This document shows, in pieces, positions 51,472 to 60,032 of a stretch of 64,000 nucleotides of DNA (its first letter is position 1; each line of letters opens with the position of its first letter). Under the pieces are notes generated by a model. It made no database searches and was not told where the DNA came from. It saw only the letters and a program-made list of their open reading frames with translations. Source of the DNA: G963677085 sp963677085 (GTDB lineage: Bacteria; Planctomycetota; Planctomycetia; Pirellulales; Thermoguttaceae); the NCBI GenBank assembly GCA_963677085.2, contig CAXXFH010000005.1, positions 1-64,000 on the forward strand. The letters run 5' to 3'. The position numbers and the translations under genes were made by a program.

Positions 51472-54400
51472 ATGACACGAAGACTCCTCCTATCGATGTT
51501 GGCCGCTTCGGTCCTTTCCACATCGGCCTTCTCCCAGGAACCGATTGCGCTGCTCGACCCGGCGAAACCGGCCGGAGGCTGGGCGTTTGACAACGGCCCC
51601 GAATTTCCCGGTGCACGGGGCAATCTCGAATTGGCGGCAGAACGCTTCCGCGATCAGCCCGTGTTGAGCTTGCACGGTGACTTCGCCGAAGGGGGTAACT
51701 ACGTGCAGGCGTCGATCGTGTTGCCGAAGAATAAGCTGAAGACGTTGTCGTTTTGGGTGAACGTTCCGGCCGGTTCCGAGCGATTACCAATCCGGCTAAT
51801 GGATTCTGAGCAACAGGTTCACCAAATCAATCTCAAGATCAGCGAGAAGGGCGGCTGGCAACATATCGTTTTTCCGGTGGCCGAGTTCTTCAAGAGGATG
51901 GGAACAACCTCATCGCTCGATATGGTCGTGCGCTACGAGAAATGGGACGGCGCGAAAGATCGCGAAAAGCACCAGAAACAGGTAGTGTCGGTTCCCAACT
52001 TGGCCATTCTTGCGTCGCGTGCGATGGGGACCACGAAGGGGACGATCCTGATAAGCAACGTCTTGTTCCATCCGAGTACCGAGAAGACGGCCTCGGTTTC
52101 GAAGACCATCGAATTGGACGAAATGCTTCAGGAAGGTGAGATCGATTGGGGATTCAATCTGGGGCAGGAGTTTGCCGGGGCCAAGGGCGGCCTCGAATTG
52201 GTTCGCGACCAACCGGTGGCCGGACGAAATGCCATGCGGCTTCACGCCGACTTCAAGGGCGGTGGCGCCTACGTGGGCGTTCGCAAGTCGTTCTCACAAC
52301 TCGACGTTGCGGCAATGAAGGCGATCCACCTGAAGATGCGTTCGGAGACGACGGGCTCGTTTGCGCTTCGGCTGGTCGACGGGACTGGGCAATGTCATCA
52401 GCGAAAGGATCTGTCATTTACTGCCGACGGCAAATGGCACGATGTGGTGCTTGTTCCAACCGAAATCGCGGGCGGGGAGCATTGGGGTGGCGCCAACGAC
52501 GGCGAATGGCACGACCCGGTCCGGCTCATCGAGCTGATGCTTAATACTCGTTCTCACGAAGGGAAAACGCCCGACTTGTATATCACCGACATCCAGGCAG
52601 ACGTGGTCGTTGAGGCCAGCGTCAAGGCGTCGACGTTCGCCGAACACTTTAAGTCGGACGAAATGTTGAAAAGCGAATGGAAGACTGCGGGCAATGTGCG
52701 TGTAGAAGGTCCGGGACACGGCGAAACCAATAATGCACTGGTCCTCCAGCGTCCGCTCGACTCGCTTCAGACCGAAACCTGGACAACCAGCCAGTCGTTC
52801 GGCGTGGCGCCTGGCATGTGGCAGGTTCAGTACGCCTGGAAGTCGAAACTGCATTCGCCCGACAATTCGTATCATGCCAGCATCGCCCTGGAGGTGTTCG
52901 ACGATGCAGGGCAACCGTTGGAGACGATTCCCGTGGGAATCGGCTACGGCCAAAACGATTGGCAATCGGTCGCCAAATCCATAGAGTTGCCGCGTGGCTC
53001 GTCGAAGGCCCGATTTCGTGTTCAGCTTCAGAAGACATACGGCACATTCTGGCTCGACGAACTGTCGGCCGCGCGGCTGAGCACGCAACCCATCGAGCGG
53101 CGGATAGAACGCGTTTTGGTGGCCACCGAAGCGTTGGGCAACCTCTTCGTGCCTGGCGAAGACGTTGCGGTGCAGGTGACGGTTGAAGCCGTGAAGCCGT
53201 TGCCCGAGTCGCAGCAGATTGTTCGATACGATGTGCGGGATTATTGGGGCGCCGACCAATTCATGCCGCGCGAAACGTCTCTTGAAAAGGCGCCACGCAA
53301 GAACAACCGTTTCGTCTACACGGCTCAAATTGCTATTCCGAACGACCTGCTCGAAGTTGGGAAATACTACGAATTCCATGCAGCCATCCCGCAGAAGACG
53401 GGCGAACCGGTTCGCGAGTATACGGGCGTTGCCATTTTGCCCACGGCCGTCGCGAAGAAGTACTCGCCGGAGCAGGTTCCGTTCACCATTCGCAACTGGG
53501 ACAGTCGGATACCGATCTATTTCCGACTGGCCGATCGCCTTGGGCTGCGGCTGATGGGTGTCTGGGGCGGTTGGTCGTCGAAGCCGCCCTACAAGCCGCA
53601 TTGTCCGGGCATCGATCTTTGTCGGGAGTTGGACGCCAAATGGATTACCGGCACTCCGGCAGCCCAGATTGAGCGAAAGGGTTTCGCCGACTACAGCGAA
53701 GAGTCGCTTCGGCAGGGCATGAAGAATTTCCTCGACAAATACGCCGGCAGTGGCATGGCGATGATCGCGATGGGCAACGAGCCCCACGGCACGGGCGACA
53801 AGGTGCTCGAAAATGTTCGGGCGTATAAGGCCATTTACGAGACCGTCAAGGCGTTTGACCCGAACATCCACGTCATTGGTACCTCGGTCGAGCCGAACGA
53901 GGAATACTTCAAGGCCGGCTATCAGAACTACCTCGACTCGTACGATTTCCACATCTACAAACACTACACGAACGTTCGCCGCACGATCCATGAATACCGG
54001 GCGCTGATGGAGAAATACAGTGCGGTCAAGCCGATCCACTCGACCGAATTGGGACTGAACAGCCAAGGGCAAACGCGGCATGCCGTGGCCCTGGAAATGA
54101 TCAAGAAGTGTACGGTATTCTTCGCCGAGGGCGGGGAGACTGTCAGTTGGTTCACCATTCAATACCCCGATCCCAAAGGCAAAGCCCGAGGGCAGGCCGG
54201 CGATGCACATTGTGTGTTCGACTGCAAATACAATCTCTACAATCCGCGGTTAGATGCCATCACCTACTACAACATGGTTAACGGAATCTGCGACAAGAAG
54301 TTTGTCGAAGAGAAACACTACGCCAACGGTGCCCAAGCCTACCTGTTCCGCAATCGACAAGGCGATTGTCTTCAGGTGTTGTGGTTAGACGACACACGTG

Positions 54401-54885
54401 CCGATGTCTTCGTACCGTTGCCTGCCAGGCGAGACGTTGAACTCATCCGTATCGACGGCTCTCACGCCAAGCTACAAAGCATTAACGGCGGGATAACTCT
54501 TGACCTGTCGAACGAACCGGTGTTACTGCTTTACGAGGACGAACGCCAGACGTTGGCTTCGGAGTTGGGCGAGGCGGCGTTTGCGCTGGCGACACCTCCG
54601 GCCGTTGTTGACGTTGGCGGGACAACGACGTTCACGCTGGTCGGAAAGAATCTGACAGCTCCGGCACTGCGGTTGGCATGTCCGCCGCTGTGGAACACAT
54701 CGTTGCAGCAGGCGGGCGACGACTGTGTGGAGGTTGCGGTTCGGCCCCCCGCGGCAACGACCGCCCGGGAGGCACGCATCTACGCGCAACTTCTCGCGGC
54801 CGGCAAAGTGATTGGAGAGCTTACCATACCCGTGCGGGTTTCCGTCATGGGGCCTGTCGGTTCAGAGCAGGACACCGGCGAATAA
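51472..54885 (+). CDS. Secreted clan GH-A glycosidase-like protein with tandem N-terminal modules
   Basis: A 1137-residue exported protein with a signal peptide (residues 1-21). Two related N-terminal beta-sandwich modules follow: about 30-190 (W-A-F-D-N-G-P-E-F-P-G-A-R-G) and about 220-385 (W-G-F-N-L-G-Q-E-F-A-G-A-K-G), an internal duplication. A third beta domain is at about 395-540. The central TIM barrel (about 660-960) has M-G-N-E-P-H-G with E770 as candidate acid/base and S-T-E-L-G-L-N with E859 as candidate nucleophile, the clan GH-A arrangement (GH39-like). The C-terminal about 170 residues are beta-rich. Substrate is unknown. It is downstream of the redox cluster but unrelated in function, with a repeat-rich gap between. 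A plain ATG start at 51472 is used; the Shine-Dalgarno is weak. Confidence 0.82.
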   Translation: MTRRLLLSMLAASVLSTSAFSQEPIALLDPAKPAGGWAFDNGPEFPGARGNLELAAERFRDQPVLSLHGDFAEGGNYVQASIVLPKNKLKTLSFWVNVPAGSERLPIRLMDSEQQVHQINLKISEKGGWQHIVFPVAEFFKRMGTTSSLDMVVRYEKWDGAKDREKHQKQVVSVPNLAILASRAMGTTKGTILISNVLFHPSTEKTASVSKTIELDEMLQEGEIDWGFNLGQEFAGAKGGLELVRDQPVAGRNAMRLHADFKGGGAYVGVRKSFSQLDVAAMKAIHLKMRSETTGSFALRLVDGTGQCHQRKDLSFTADGKWHDVVLVPTEIAGGEHWGGANDGEWHDPVRLIELMLNTRSHEGKTPDLYITDIQADVVVEASVKASTFAEHFKSDEMLKSEWKTAGNVRVEGPGHGETNNALVLQRPLDSLQTETWTTSQSFGVAPGMWQVQYAWKSKLHSPDNSYHASIALEVFDDAGQPLETIPVGIGYGQNDWQSVAKSIELPRGSSKARFRVQLQKTYGTFWLDELSAARLSTQPIERRIERVLVATEALGNLFVPGEDVAVQVTVEAVKPLPESQQIVRYDVRDYWGADQFMPRETSLEKAPRKNNRFVYTAQIAIPNDLLEVGKYYEFHAAIPQKTGEPVREYTGVAILPTAVAKKYSPEQVPFTIRNWDSRIPIYFRLADRLGLRLMGVWGGWSSKPPYKPHCPGIDLCRELDAKWITGTPAAQIERKGFADYSEESLRQGMKNFLDKYAGSGMAMIAMGNEPHGTGDKVLENVRAYKAIYETVKAFDPNIHVIGTSVEPNEEYFKAGYQNYLDSYDFHIYKHYTNVRRTIHEYRALMEKYSAVKPIHSTELGLNSQGQTRHAVALEMIKKCTVFFAEGGETVSWFTIQYPDPKGKARGQAGDAHCVFDCKYNLYNPRLDAITYYNMVNGICDKKFVEEKHYANGAQAYLFRNRQGDCLQVLWLDDTRADVFVPLPARRDVELIRIDGSHAKLQSINGGITLDLSNEPVLLLYEDERQTLASELGEAAFALATPPAVVDVGGTTTFTLVGKNLTAPALRLACPPLWNTSLQQAGDDCVEVAVRPPAATTAREARIYAQLLAAGKVIGELTIPVRVSVMGPVGSEQDTGE

Positions 54886-55038
54886 CGCCCCATATTGAAT
54901 TAACCCGTAAAGGGCTCAAGCAAGAAAGCAAACGGTTTCTAGCGAACGCCACACTTCACGGCATCGCTACCGCACTCCACGCTCTCCTGGCGAATCGGAG
55001 CCGGTCGCGGACGTTGTCGTCCTGCGCTGCCAACCTCA

Positions 55039-55133
55039 AAGATCGTTGAGTTTCTGACAAAAACTAGCGACCGACGGGAGCGGGTTCCTGACGGGGTGCG
55101 GTAGCGCCGATTTGGTTGGCGCCTCTGTCGCCC
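55039..55133 (+). repeat. Structured dispersed repeat A, copy 3
   Basis: A 95-base copy: AAGATCGTTGAG start, core GCGACCGACGGGAGC (55067-55081), hairpin GGTGC-GGTA-GCGCC where a G-U pair preserves the stem, and a weaker second hairpin GGCG/CGCC. Confidence 0.78.
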
Positions 55134-55274
55134 TGCGCCACTTCTCATGTCTCATGACTGGTGCAAAGCAGGCTGACTCATCCGGGGGGTCGCGACACCC
55201 ATCTCTGCTGATGTCGCTCGATGAAATGGCATCCATTCTGTTGCCATAACCCGTTTGTGTGCAAATTCTTCCGG

Positions 55275-55304
55275 CGATTTCCTGGCGGAAATCGTGGTTT
55301 TTCT
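55275..55304 (+). terminator. Hairpin with T-run, possible intrinsic terminator or attenuator
   Basis: Perfect 8-base stem CGATTTCC/GGAAATCG (55275-55282 and 55287-55294) with TGGC loop, followed by TGGTTTTTCTG. It is 390 bases after the glycosidase stop and 125 bases before the ECF sigma start, so it may end the former or attenuate the latter. Confidence 0.45.
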
Positions 55305-55429
55305 GAATAAGATTTTTCTGAAAGGCTGGGATATGTAATTGTTGAAATGTGACGCCGATCAACTCGTTTTGAACGTAGCTGACAGCGGCACCAACGGCGT
55401 ACTCAACTGCACTGGATTCTCCTCGACCG

Positions 55430-55966
55430 ATGTTCACCTCCTCTGCGAAAGTCGAGCAATTCGTTCGCTTGGTGACGCGCCATCAGCGCGGCCTCTATAT
55501 GTACGTTTGCGCGTTGGTTCCCACCGAGGACGCCGAGGACATTCTCCAGGAGACCTACGTGGTTCTCTGGAAGAAGTTTGGCGAGTTTGACCCCGACCGC
55601 GACTTCTTCGCCTGGGCGCGAGGGATCGCCCGATTCGAGGTGCTCAAGTATCGCCAACGTTTGGGCCGGGAGGTGAAGGGGCTCGATCCGGAGGTCATCG
55701 AGGCGCTGGGTGCTGAGTCGGAGCAGAAACAGAAGTTTCTGGAGGCACGCCAAGCGGCCTTGAACGATTGCCTGAAAAAGCTCCGTCAGAAAGATCGCCG
55801 TCTGATTCAGCAGCGTTACGCCCCGGGGGTACGAGCCAAACAACTGGCGGATAAGCTCGGGCGTTCGGTCAATTCACTTAACACCTCGTTGCACCGCATT
55901 CGCCGAACGCTTTGGGAGTGTGTCAATCGGACCGTGCCCACGCAGGCTGCGGGAGGTGAGACATGA
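55430..55966 (+). CDS. ECF-family RNA polymerase sigma factor
   Basis: A 178-residue ECF sigma factor with region 2 (Q-F-V-R-L-V-T-R-H-Q-R-G-L-Y, D-A-E-D-I-L-Q-E-T-Y-V-V-L-W-K-K-F, F-F-A-W-A-R-G-I-A-R) and region 4 (C-L-K-K-L-R-Q-K-D-R-R-L-I-Q-Q-R-Y and L-A-D-K-L-G-R-S). It is a paralogue of the sigma factor at 25925-26458, with the same L-R-Q-K-D-R hallmark. The stop overlaps the FecR-like gene by 4 bases. It begins the second ECF-FecR-PEP-CTERM-DUF1559 cassette. ATG 55430 is the only well-placed start; no strong Shine-Dalgarno. Confidence 0.93.
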   Translation: MFTSSAKVEQFVRLVTRHQRGLYMYVCALVPTEDAEDILQETYVVLWKKFGEFDPDRDFFAWARGIARFEVLKYRQRLGREVKGLDPEVIEALGAESEQKQKFLEARQAALNDCLKKLRQKDRRLIQQRYAPGVRAKQLADKLGRSVNSLNTSLHRIRRTLWECVNRTVPTQAAGGET

Positions 55967-57723
55967 CCGACCGCGGCCCGTTGATGACAGAACTACACGA
56001 ACTGGTCGATGCGCTCACCGTATCGAGCCTCAGCCACGAGCAATGGCACCGTCTCAACGAGTTATTGAAGCTCGGGCCGGAGTATCGATGGCTCTACCTC
56101 ACCGTGATGGGCGTTCATCACAACTTGATGTGGCAAGGTTCTGCCGCGAAACTCCCTTGTCCGGAAATCGCGACGCTCGACGACCAGCAGGAAGTGGGTG
56201 GCACCGACGTATTGCTCGATGATGCATTGGATGCCATCCTGTCGCACGTCTCGTCGCCGCCGTCAGCTCAGCGACCGACAGAGCTCCTGTGTGCGGAACG
56301 AGACGGAACCGTTTCCGAGTCGGCCGAGACCTCAGTCCCGCGAGTGGAGCCGCGCCTGGGTAGTGCTGTCGGCATGTTATTTCCCGGGAGGCACCCGTTG
56401 CGATTCCTGCTGCTTTCGACCTCGTTAACACTCGCCTTTTGTGCCGCTTTGATCCTGTTGATTTGGTCAACCATGATGGGCGATCGGTCGGAAGTGGCCG
56501 GCGATGCACCTGTACCGGCCGTAAGTTCCGTCGCCAAGGTCACGGGCATGGCCGATTGCATCTTCTCGGCCAATAGCTGGCAACCCCACGTGGGCGACTC
56601 GTTACCGAAACAACAAGAGATTTGTTTGGAGTCTGGCCTGATCGAGATCAAGTATCACTGCGGCACGCGTATACTTTTGGAGGGGCCGGTCCATTTTACC
56701 GCCGCGGGTGATTCCGAAGCGCAACTACAACAAGGACGTCTGACGGCCCTGGTACCACCGCGAGCCGTGGGCTTTTGCGTAAAAACACCCTACTCAACGG
56801 TGACCGACCTGGGAACCGAGTTCGGGCTGGCGGTGGACGCCGACGGGCAGGTCGACGTTCATGTTTTCGAGGGTATGGTGTCGGTCGAATTAAACCCGGC
56901 CGTCGGCGGTCAGGGCGGTCGACCGGAGCAGCGAATTGTGATGGCCAGCGAAACGGTCCGCATCGACCCCGGCAGCGGAATACTTCAAGTGGCACCGAAA
57001 AGCATCGCCCGACCGTTCATCCGCGCGATGCCAGAGAAAGCCAAGCAGGGAGTTACTCATCCGCTGGTGCTGAAGAACCCGAGCTTCGAGCAGCCCGACA
57101 TCCGCCGGCATCCGAAGTTTGAAGTCGAACACCGGCAATTGGACATCCCAGTGATCGGTTGGTGCACGTCCGATTTTCCAGGCGTGAGAGCATTCGACAA
57201 CGTCGGCTGCCAGGGCCAATACGCCCGTTCTGACAACGGCGCGAGACCGACTACCCCTCCGGCAACCGATGGCAACCAACTCATGTGGCTGAGCCTGGAT
57301 AAGAACCACCCGGAGTGTCATGACGGCTGGGTCTACCAGTCGCTGGGCGTCGTCGACCGACAGGATGTCGGGCGGCGGTTGCGTCTTGCGGCCGACGTGT
57401 CGGCCAAGAGCTACTACCTTGGGCTACCCAACGAACGGCGTGACGGGGCAGCGGTCAGCGTGGCGTTTGCCACGGGTGTCGCGGCGATGCAGCCCGGCCA
57501 AGTCGTTGGCACGCCCGGCACGTGGCCGGAGATGCTCGTCGAACACGGTTGGAAGACCCTCACGGCTACCTTGACCGTCAAGCCGGAAATGATCGGCCAG
57601 GAATTATTCATACGGCTGATGGCCTCCGATCCCGACCCAAAAACGTATCGAGATCCTTACCAATGGGACAACGTGCGTTGCGTTGTCGAACCGTCCACCC
57701 GTTCAGCACTCAAGACTGAGTGA
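55963..57723 (+). CDS. FecR-like membrane regulator with C-terminal carbohydrate-binding-like domain
   Basis: A 586-residue single-pass membrane protein. The N-terminal cytosolic part is about 1-140, the membrane segment about 145-168 (F-L-L-L-S-T-S-L-T-L-A-F-C-A-A-L-I-L-L-I), and the FecR domain about 195-320 with L-L-E-G-P-V-H-F and V-T-D-L-G-T-E-F-G-L. The C-terminal part from about 365 begins L-V-L-K-N-P-S-F-E-Q-P-D, a jelly-roll pattern seen in carbohydrate-binding and PEP-CTERM-associated proteins. That differs from the C-terminal domain of the paralogue at 24213. It is translationally coupled to the sigma factor (ATGA) and preceded by GGAGGTG. It likely senses an envelope or polysaccharide signal and controls the sigma factor. 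Confidence 0.86.
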   Translation: MTDRGPLMTELHELVDALTVSSLSHEQWHRLNELLKLGPEYRWLYLTVMGVHHNLMWQGSAAKLPCPEIATLDDQQEVGGTDVLLDDALDAILSHVSSPPSAQRPTELLCAERDGTVSESAETSVPRVEPRLGSAVGMLFPGRHPLRFLLLSTSLTLAFCAALILLIWSTMMGDRSEVAGDAPVPAVSSVAKVTGMADCIFSANSWQPHVGDSLPKQQEICLESGLIEIKYHCGTRILLEGPVHFTAAGDSEAQLQQGRLTALVPPRAVGFCVKTPYSTVTDLGTEFGLAVDADGQVDVHVFEGMVSVELNPAVGGQGGRPEQRIVMASETVRIDPGSGILQVAPKSIARPFIRAMPEKAKQGVTHPLVLKNPSFEQPDIRRHPKFEVEHRQLDIPVIGWCTSDFPGVRAFDNVGCQGQYARSDNGARPTTPPATDGNQLMWLSLDKNHPECHDGWVYQSLGVVDRQDVGRRLRLAADVSAKSYYLGLPNERRDGAAVSVAFATGVAAMQPGQVVGTPGTWPEMLVEHGWKTLTATLTVKPEMIGQELFIRLMASDPDPKTYRDPYQWDNVRCVVEPSTRSALKTE

Positions 57724-57835
57724 TTAACGCCATGCCGCGACTGCACTATCAACAACATGCCGCTTCGCGAGAAATCGACTCGGAATGACCCCGAGGCCCG
57801 TGAACGGTTACTACAGGAGAAACGGAGATATCGAC

Positions 57836-58561
57836 ATGAGTTTCACCAGAAGAAGCCTGATGGGATCGTCCCTGTTGCTGTTCTTCTTGGGGGGCAGCCT
57901 CGCGGTCGACGGTGTAGCGGCGGACATCCGTGTGGACTTCAATAGCGTAGCGGCTACGCCTAACGGCTGGTACTGCGTCGGTGACCAAACGGACGCTGAT
58001 ACCGTGCATAAGCTGACCGATTACTACACCGGACTAGAAACCGGTGTCACGCTCCAACTGGTCGACGCCTTTAAAGGGAGCGGCACCAACCAGGACGTCA
58101 CTTGGGCCAATTCGGCTGCCCCATGGGTCGATCTCTTGGCGATGCGAGACTACGCGGCGTTGGGCATCGATGACTTTTCGGCGCGGATCGTCATCAGCGG
58201 GCTCGATGAAGTGTCGACTTGTACGATCGAACTGCTCTCCTACCGAGATAACGACACGACCGACACCAGCTATCTGGTCAACAGCGCCGCCGGCGTAATC
58301 ATCGATGGGGGCGGCAGCACGGCGACCTGGAATGCCAAGGACGATGGCTTTACGAACCAGGACTTCATGCAATGGTCGGCTGTCACGCCTGACATCAACG
58401 GTCAGGTCGTTATCGATGTGAGCACGGTGGGGAATTACGCGTTTCTCAACGGGATGCGCCTTGCTTATGTCCCAGAACCATCATCGGCGATTTTGCTTTT
58501 GTCGATGGCCGCGGGCGTGGGCTGGCTGACTGGCACGCGCCGCCATCGAAAACGCCGATGA
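57836..58561 (+). CDS. PEP-CTERM exported protein
   Basis: A 241-residue secreted protein with a basic leader (T-R-R-S-L-M), hydrophobic signal to about residue 29 (cleavage near G-V-A-A-D) and a C-terminal PEP-CTERM tag: V-P-E-P-S-S, hydrophobic A-I-L-L-L-S-M-A-A-G-V-G-W-L and basic tail R-R-H-R-K-R-R. The central domain is beta-rich with no catalytic motif. ATG 57836 is preferred over an in-frame ATG at 57785 because GGAGA lies 8 bases upstream and it gives a clean signal. It lies between the FecR-like and DUF1559 genes, in the same order as cassette 1. Confidence 0.9.
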   Translation: MSFTRRSLMGSSLLLFFLGGSLAVDGVAADIRVDFNSVAATPNGWYCVGDQTDADTVHKLTDYYTGLETGVTLQLVDAFKGSGTNQDVTWANSAAPWVDLLAMRDYAALGIDDFSARIVISGLDEVSTCTIELLSYRDNDTTDTSYLVNSAAGVIIDGGGSTATWNAKDDGFTNQDFMQWSAVTPDINGQVVIDVSTVGNYAFLNGMRLAYVPEPSSAILLLSMAAGVGWLTGTRRHRKRR

Positions 58562-58668
58562 ACGCCGGTAATCGCACGCATGACGCGCCCACTCGGCTCT
58601 TCTTCAGGCCGAATCTCAATAGGTTTCTTGTCTCAACCGGATAAAAAGTACCGCGACTGGAGGGTGAT

Positions 58669-59598
58669 ATGTTCCGCTATCGCGGACTGTCACGGGCTTT
58701 CACCTTAGTGGAGTTGCTCGTCGTTATTGCGATTATCGGCATCTTGATCGGGTTGTTGCTTCCCGCCGTGCAGTCGGCGCGGGAGGCAGCGCGGTGCATG
58801 CAATGCGCCAATAACCTGAGGCAGATGGGCTTGGCGATGCACGGCTATGCCGACGTTTGGATGGAACGCTTGCCAACAGGCGCCGCCGGCCATGAAAAAC
58901 ATGCGTTGTTTTCGCACCTGTTGCCTTACTTGGAGATGCAAACGCTGTACAGCCAACTCGACCTGGCAGGCGCTACCATCAGTAGTCCTGTCAATAAGCA
59001 GATGAAGTACACGAGCGTTCCCACCTATATCTGCCCATCCTGGCCGTACCAAACCGTCTACAGCGAGGCGGAAAACGCTGTACAAGCAGGGGCTGCGCCC
59101 GGTGCCCTGACGCTTTATCAAGGCGTTGCGGGCGCGTTTATTACCGAAGAGCCCTACGGCGTGTCCAACAATGCCGGCAACTGGCCGAAAAACGGGATGT
59201 TCACTGCCTATTTGTGGCGACGCTTGGCCGACGTAAGGGACGGGTTGAGCAACACACTTGCCATCGGCGAGTTCTCGCAGGTTGACACGGGAGGCCTGTA
59301 TTCCAACCCGCCCGGTCACTGCCGCACGTGGATCGTCGGGAGCTGGAAGCCTTCCAGCGCCCCTGACGATATTGCATTGATGTCGTCGAAGGTGATCGAC
59401 CTCCCTCTAAACACCCCGGTCAATCAGTCGGTCGACGGCGTCTTTTTCAATCATCTTCCGTTCACCAGTTTTCACCCGGGCGGCGTGAATTTCGTTTTAG
59501 GCGACGGCAGCGTCACGTTTCTGAGCGACAACATGGACTTCCTCTTACTTCAGCAACTGGCAACCGTTGCTCGTGGTGAAGTGGTGGCATTGCCGTAG
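58669..59598 (+). CDS. DUF1559 type II pseudopilin-like protein
   Basis: A 309-residue DUF1559 protein. Prepilin-like R-A-F-T-L-V-E-L-L-V-V-I-A at residues 9-21, hydrophobic helix, L-L-P-A-V-Q-S-A-R-E-A-A-R-C (the last residue is C rather than the usual R) and C-terminal H-P-G-G-V-N-F-V-L-G-D-G-S-V. ATG 58669 is preceded by GGAGGG. It is the last core gene of cassette 2, 107 bases after the PEP-CTERM gene. Unlike the other two DUF1559 genes here, no transthyretin-like lipoprotein follows. Confidence 0.92.
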   Translation: MFRYRGLSRAFTLVELLVVIAIIGILIGLLLPAVQSAREAARCMQCANNLRQMGLAMHGYADVWMERLPTGAAGHEKHALFSHLLPYLEMQTLYSQLDLAGATISSPVNKQMKYTSVPTYICPSWPYQTVYSEAENAVQAGAAPGALTLYQGVAGAFITEEPYGVSNNAGNWPKNGMFTAYLWRRLADVRDGLSNTLAIGEFSQVDTGGLYSNPPGHCRTWIVGSWKPSSAPDDIALMSSKVIDLPLNTPVNQSVDGVFFNHLPFTSFHPGGVNFVLGDGSVTFLSDNMDFLLLQQLATVARGEVVALP

Positions 59599-60032
59599 CC
59601 GCGCGGTGTGGTTGGTGCCTGTTTTGAGGCCCACTTGCCCTTCTGAATGGCCGAACTCCGTCGGCAAAACCACCTTGACGACGCAGCAATCCCCTCTGTG
59701 GCGTGGAGTTTTCGGTCCAGGACTGGACTTCCCGTGGTCGGTGTGGAACACTACCAATATGGGAGTCGATTGGTCGTAATCTGAAACTCCCACAATGAAA
59801 CTAACCACAGAGGACACTGAGCAGCGTAGATCTGCTCCGACCGGTGGCCACCTAGGCAAATGACAGACTGTCGGAAAACGGTTTACGCAAGCTATTCCGT
59901 GCCGATGACTTGGTGACCTTCGTCGTGTCTCTGTGGTGAGAAATCTGCGTTAGCGTTGAAGCCGTTCAGCGAATGAACAAACCAGAAACTGAGTTTTGAA
60001 ATCGACTCGAAGAATTGCCGGAGAAACCGCTC
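59599..60032. other. Intergenic region with inverted CACAGAG motifs
   Basis: About 430 bases without a gene. AACCACAGAGGACACTGAG at 59803-59821 and GTGTCTCTGTGGTGAG at 59925-59940 are inverted partners about 100 bases apart, a type of dispersed motif seen in many bacterial genomes. Nothing else recognised. Confidence 0.55.

Larger units (their letters stand above)
54886..55429. other. Intergenic region with repeat A, about 540 bp
   Basis: No gene supported. It holds repeat A copy 3 (55039-55133) and a hairpin plus T-run (55275-55304). The remainder is the leader of the ECF sigma gene at 55430, with a short direct repeat TTTTTCTGA near 55300-55320. Confidence 0.6.

Noticed and set aside
50876..51790. 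304-codon minus-strand open frame
   Set aside because: Composed mainly of REP-like and repeat A sequence, overlapping two supported genes.
50359..55133. CRISPR array interpretation of the repeated units
   Set aside because: Only three copies, about 0.9 and 3.8 kb apart with genes between, and no cas genes; a dispersed repeat, not an array.
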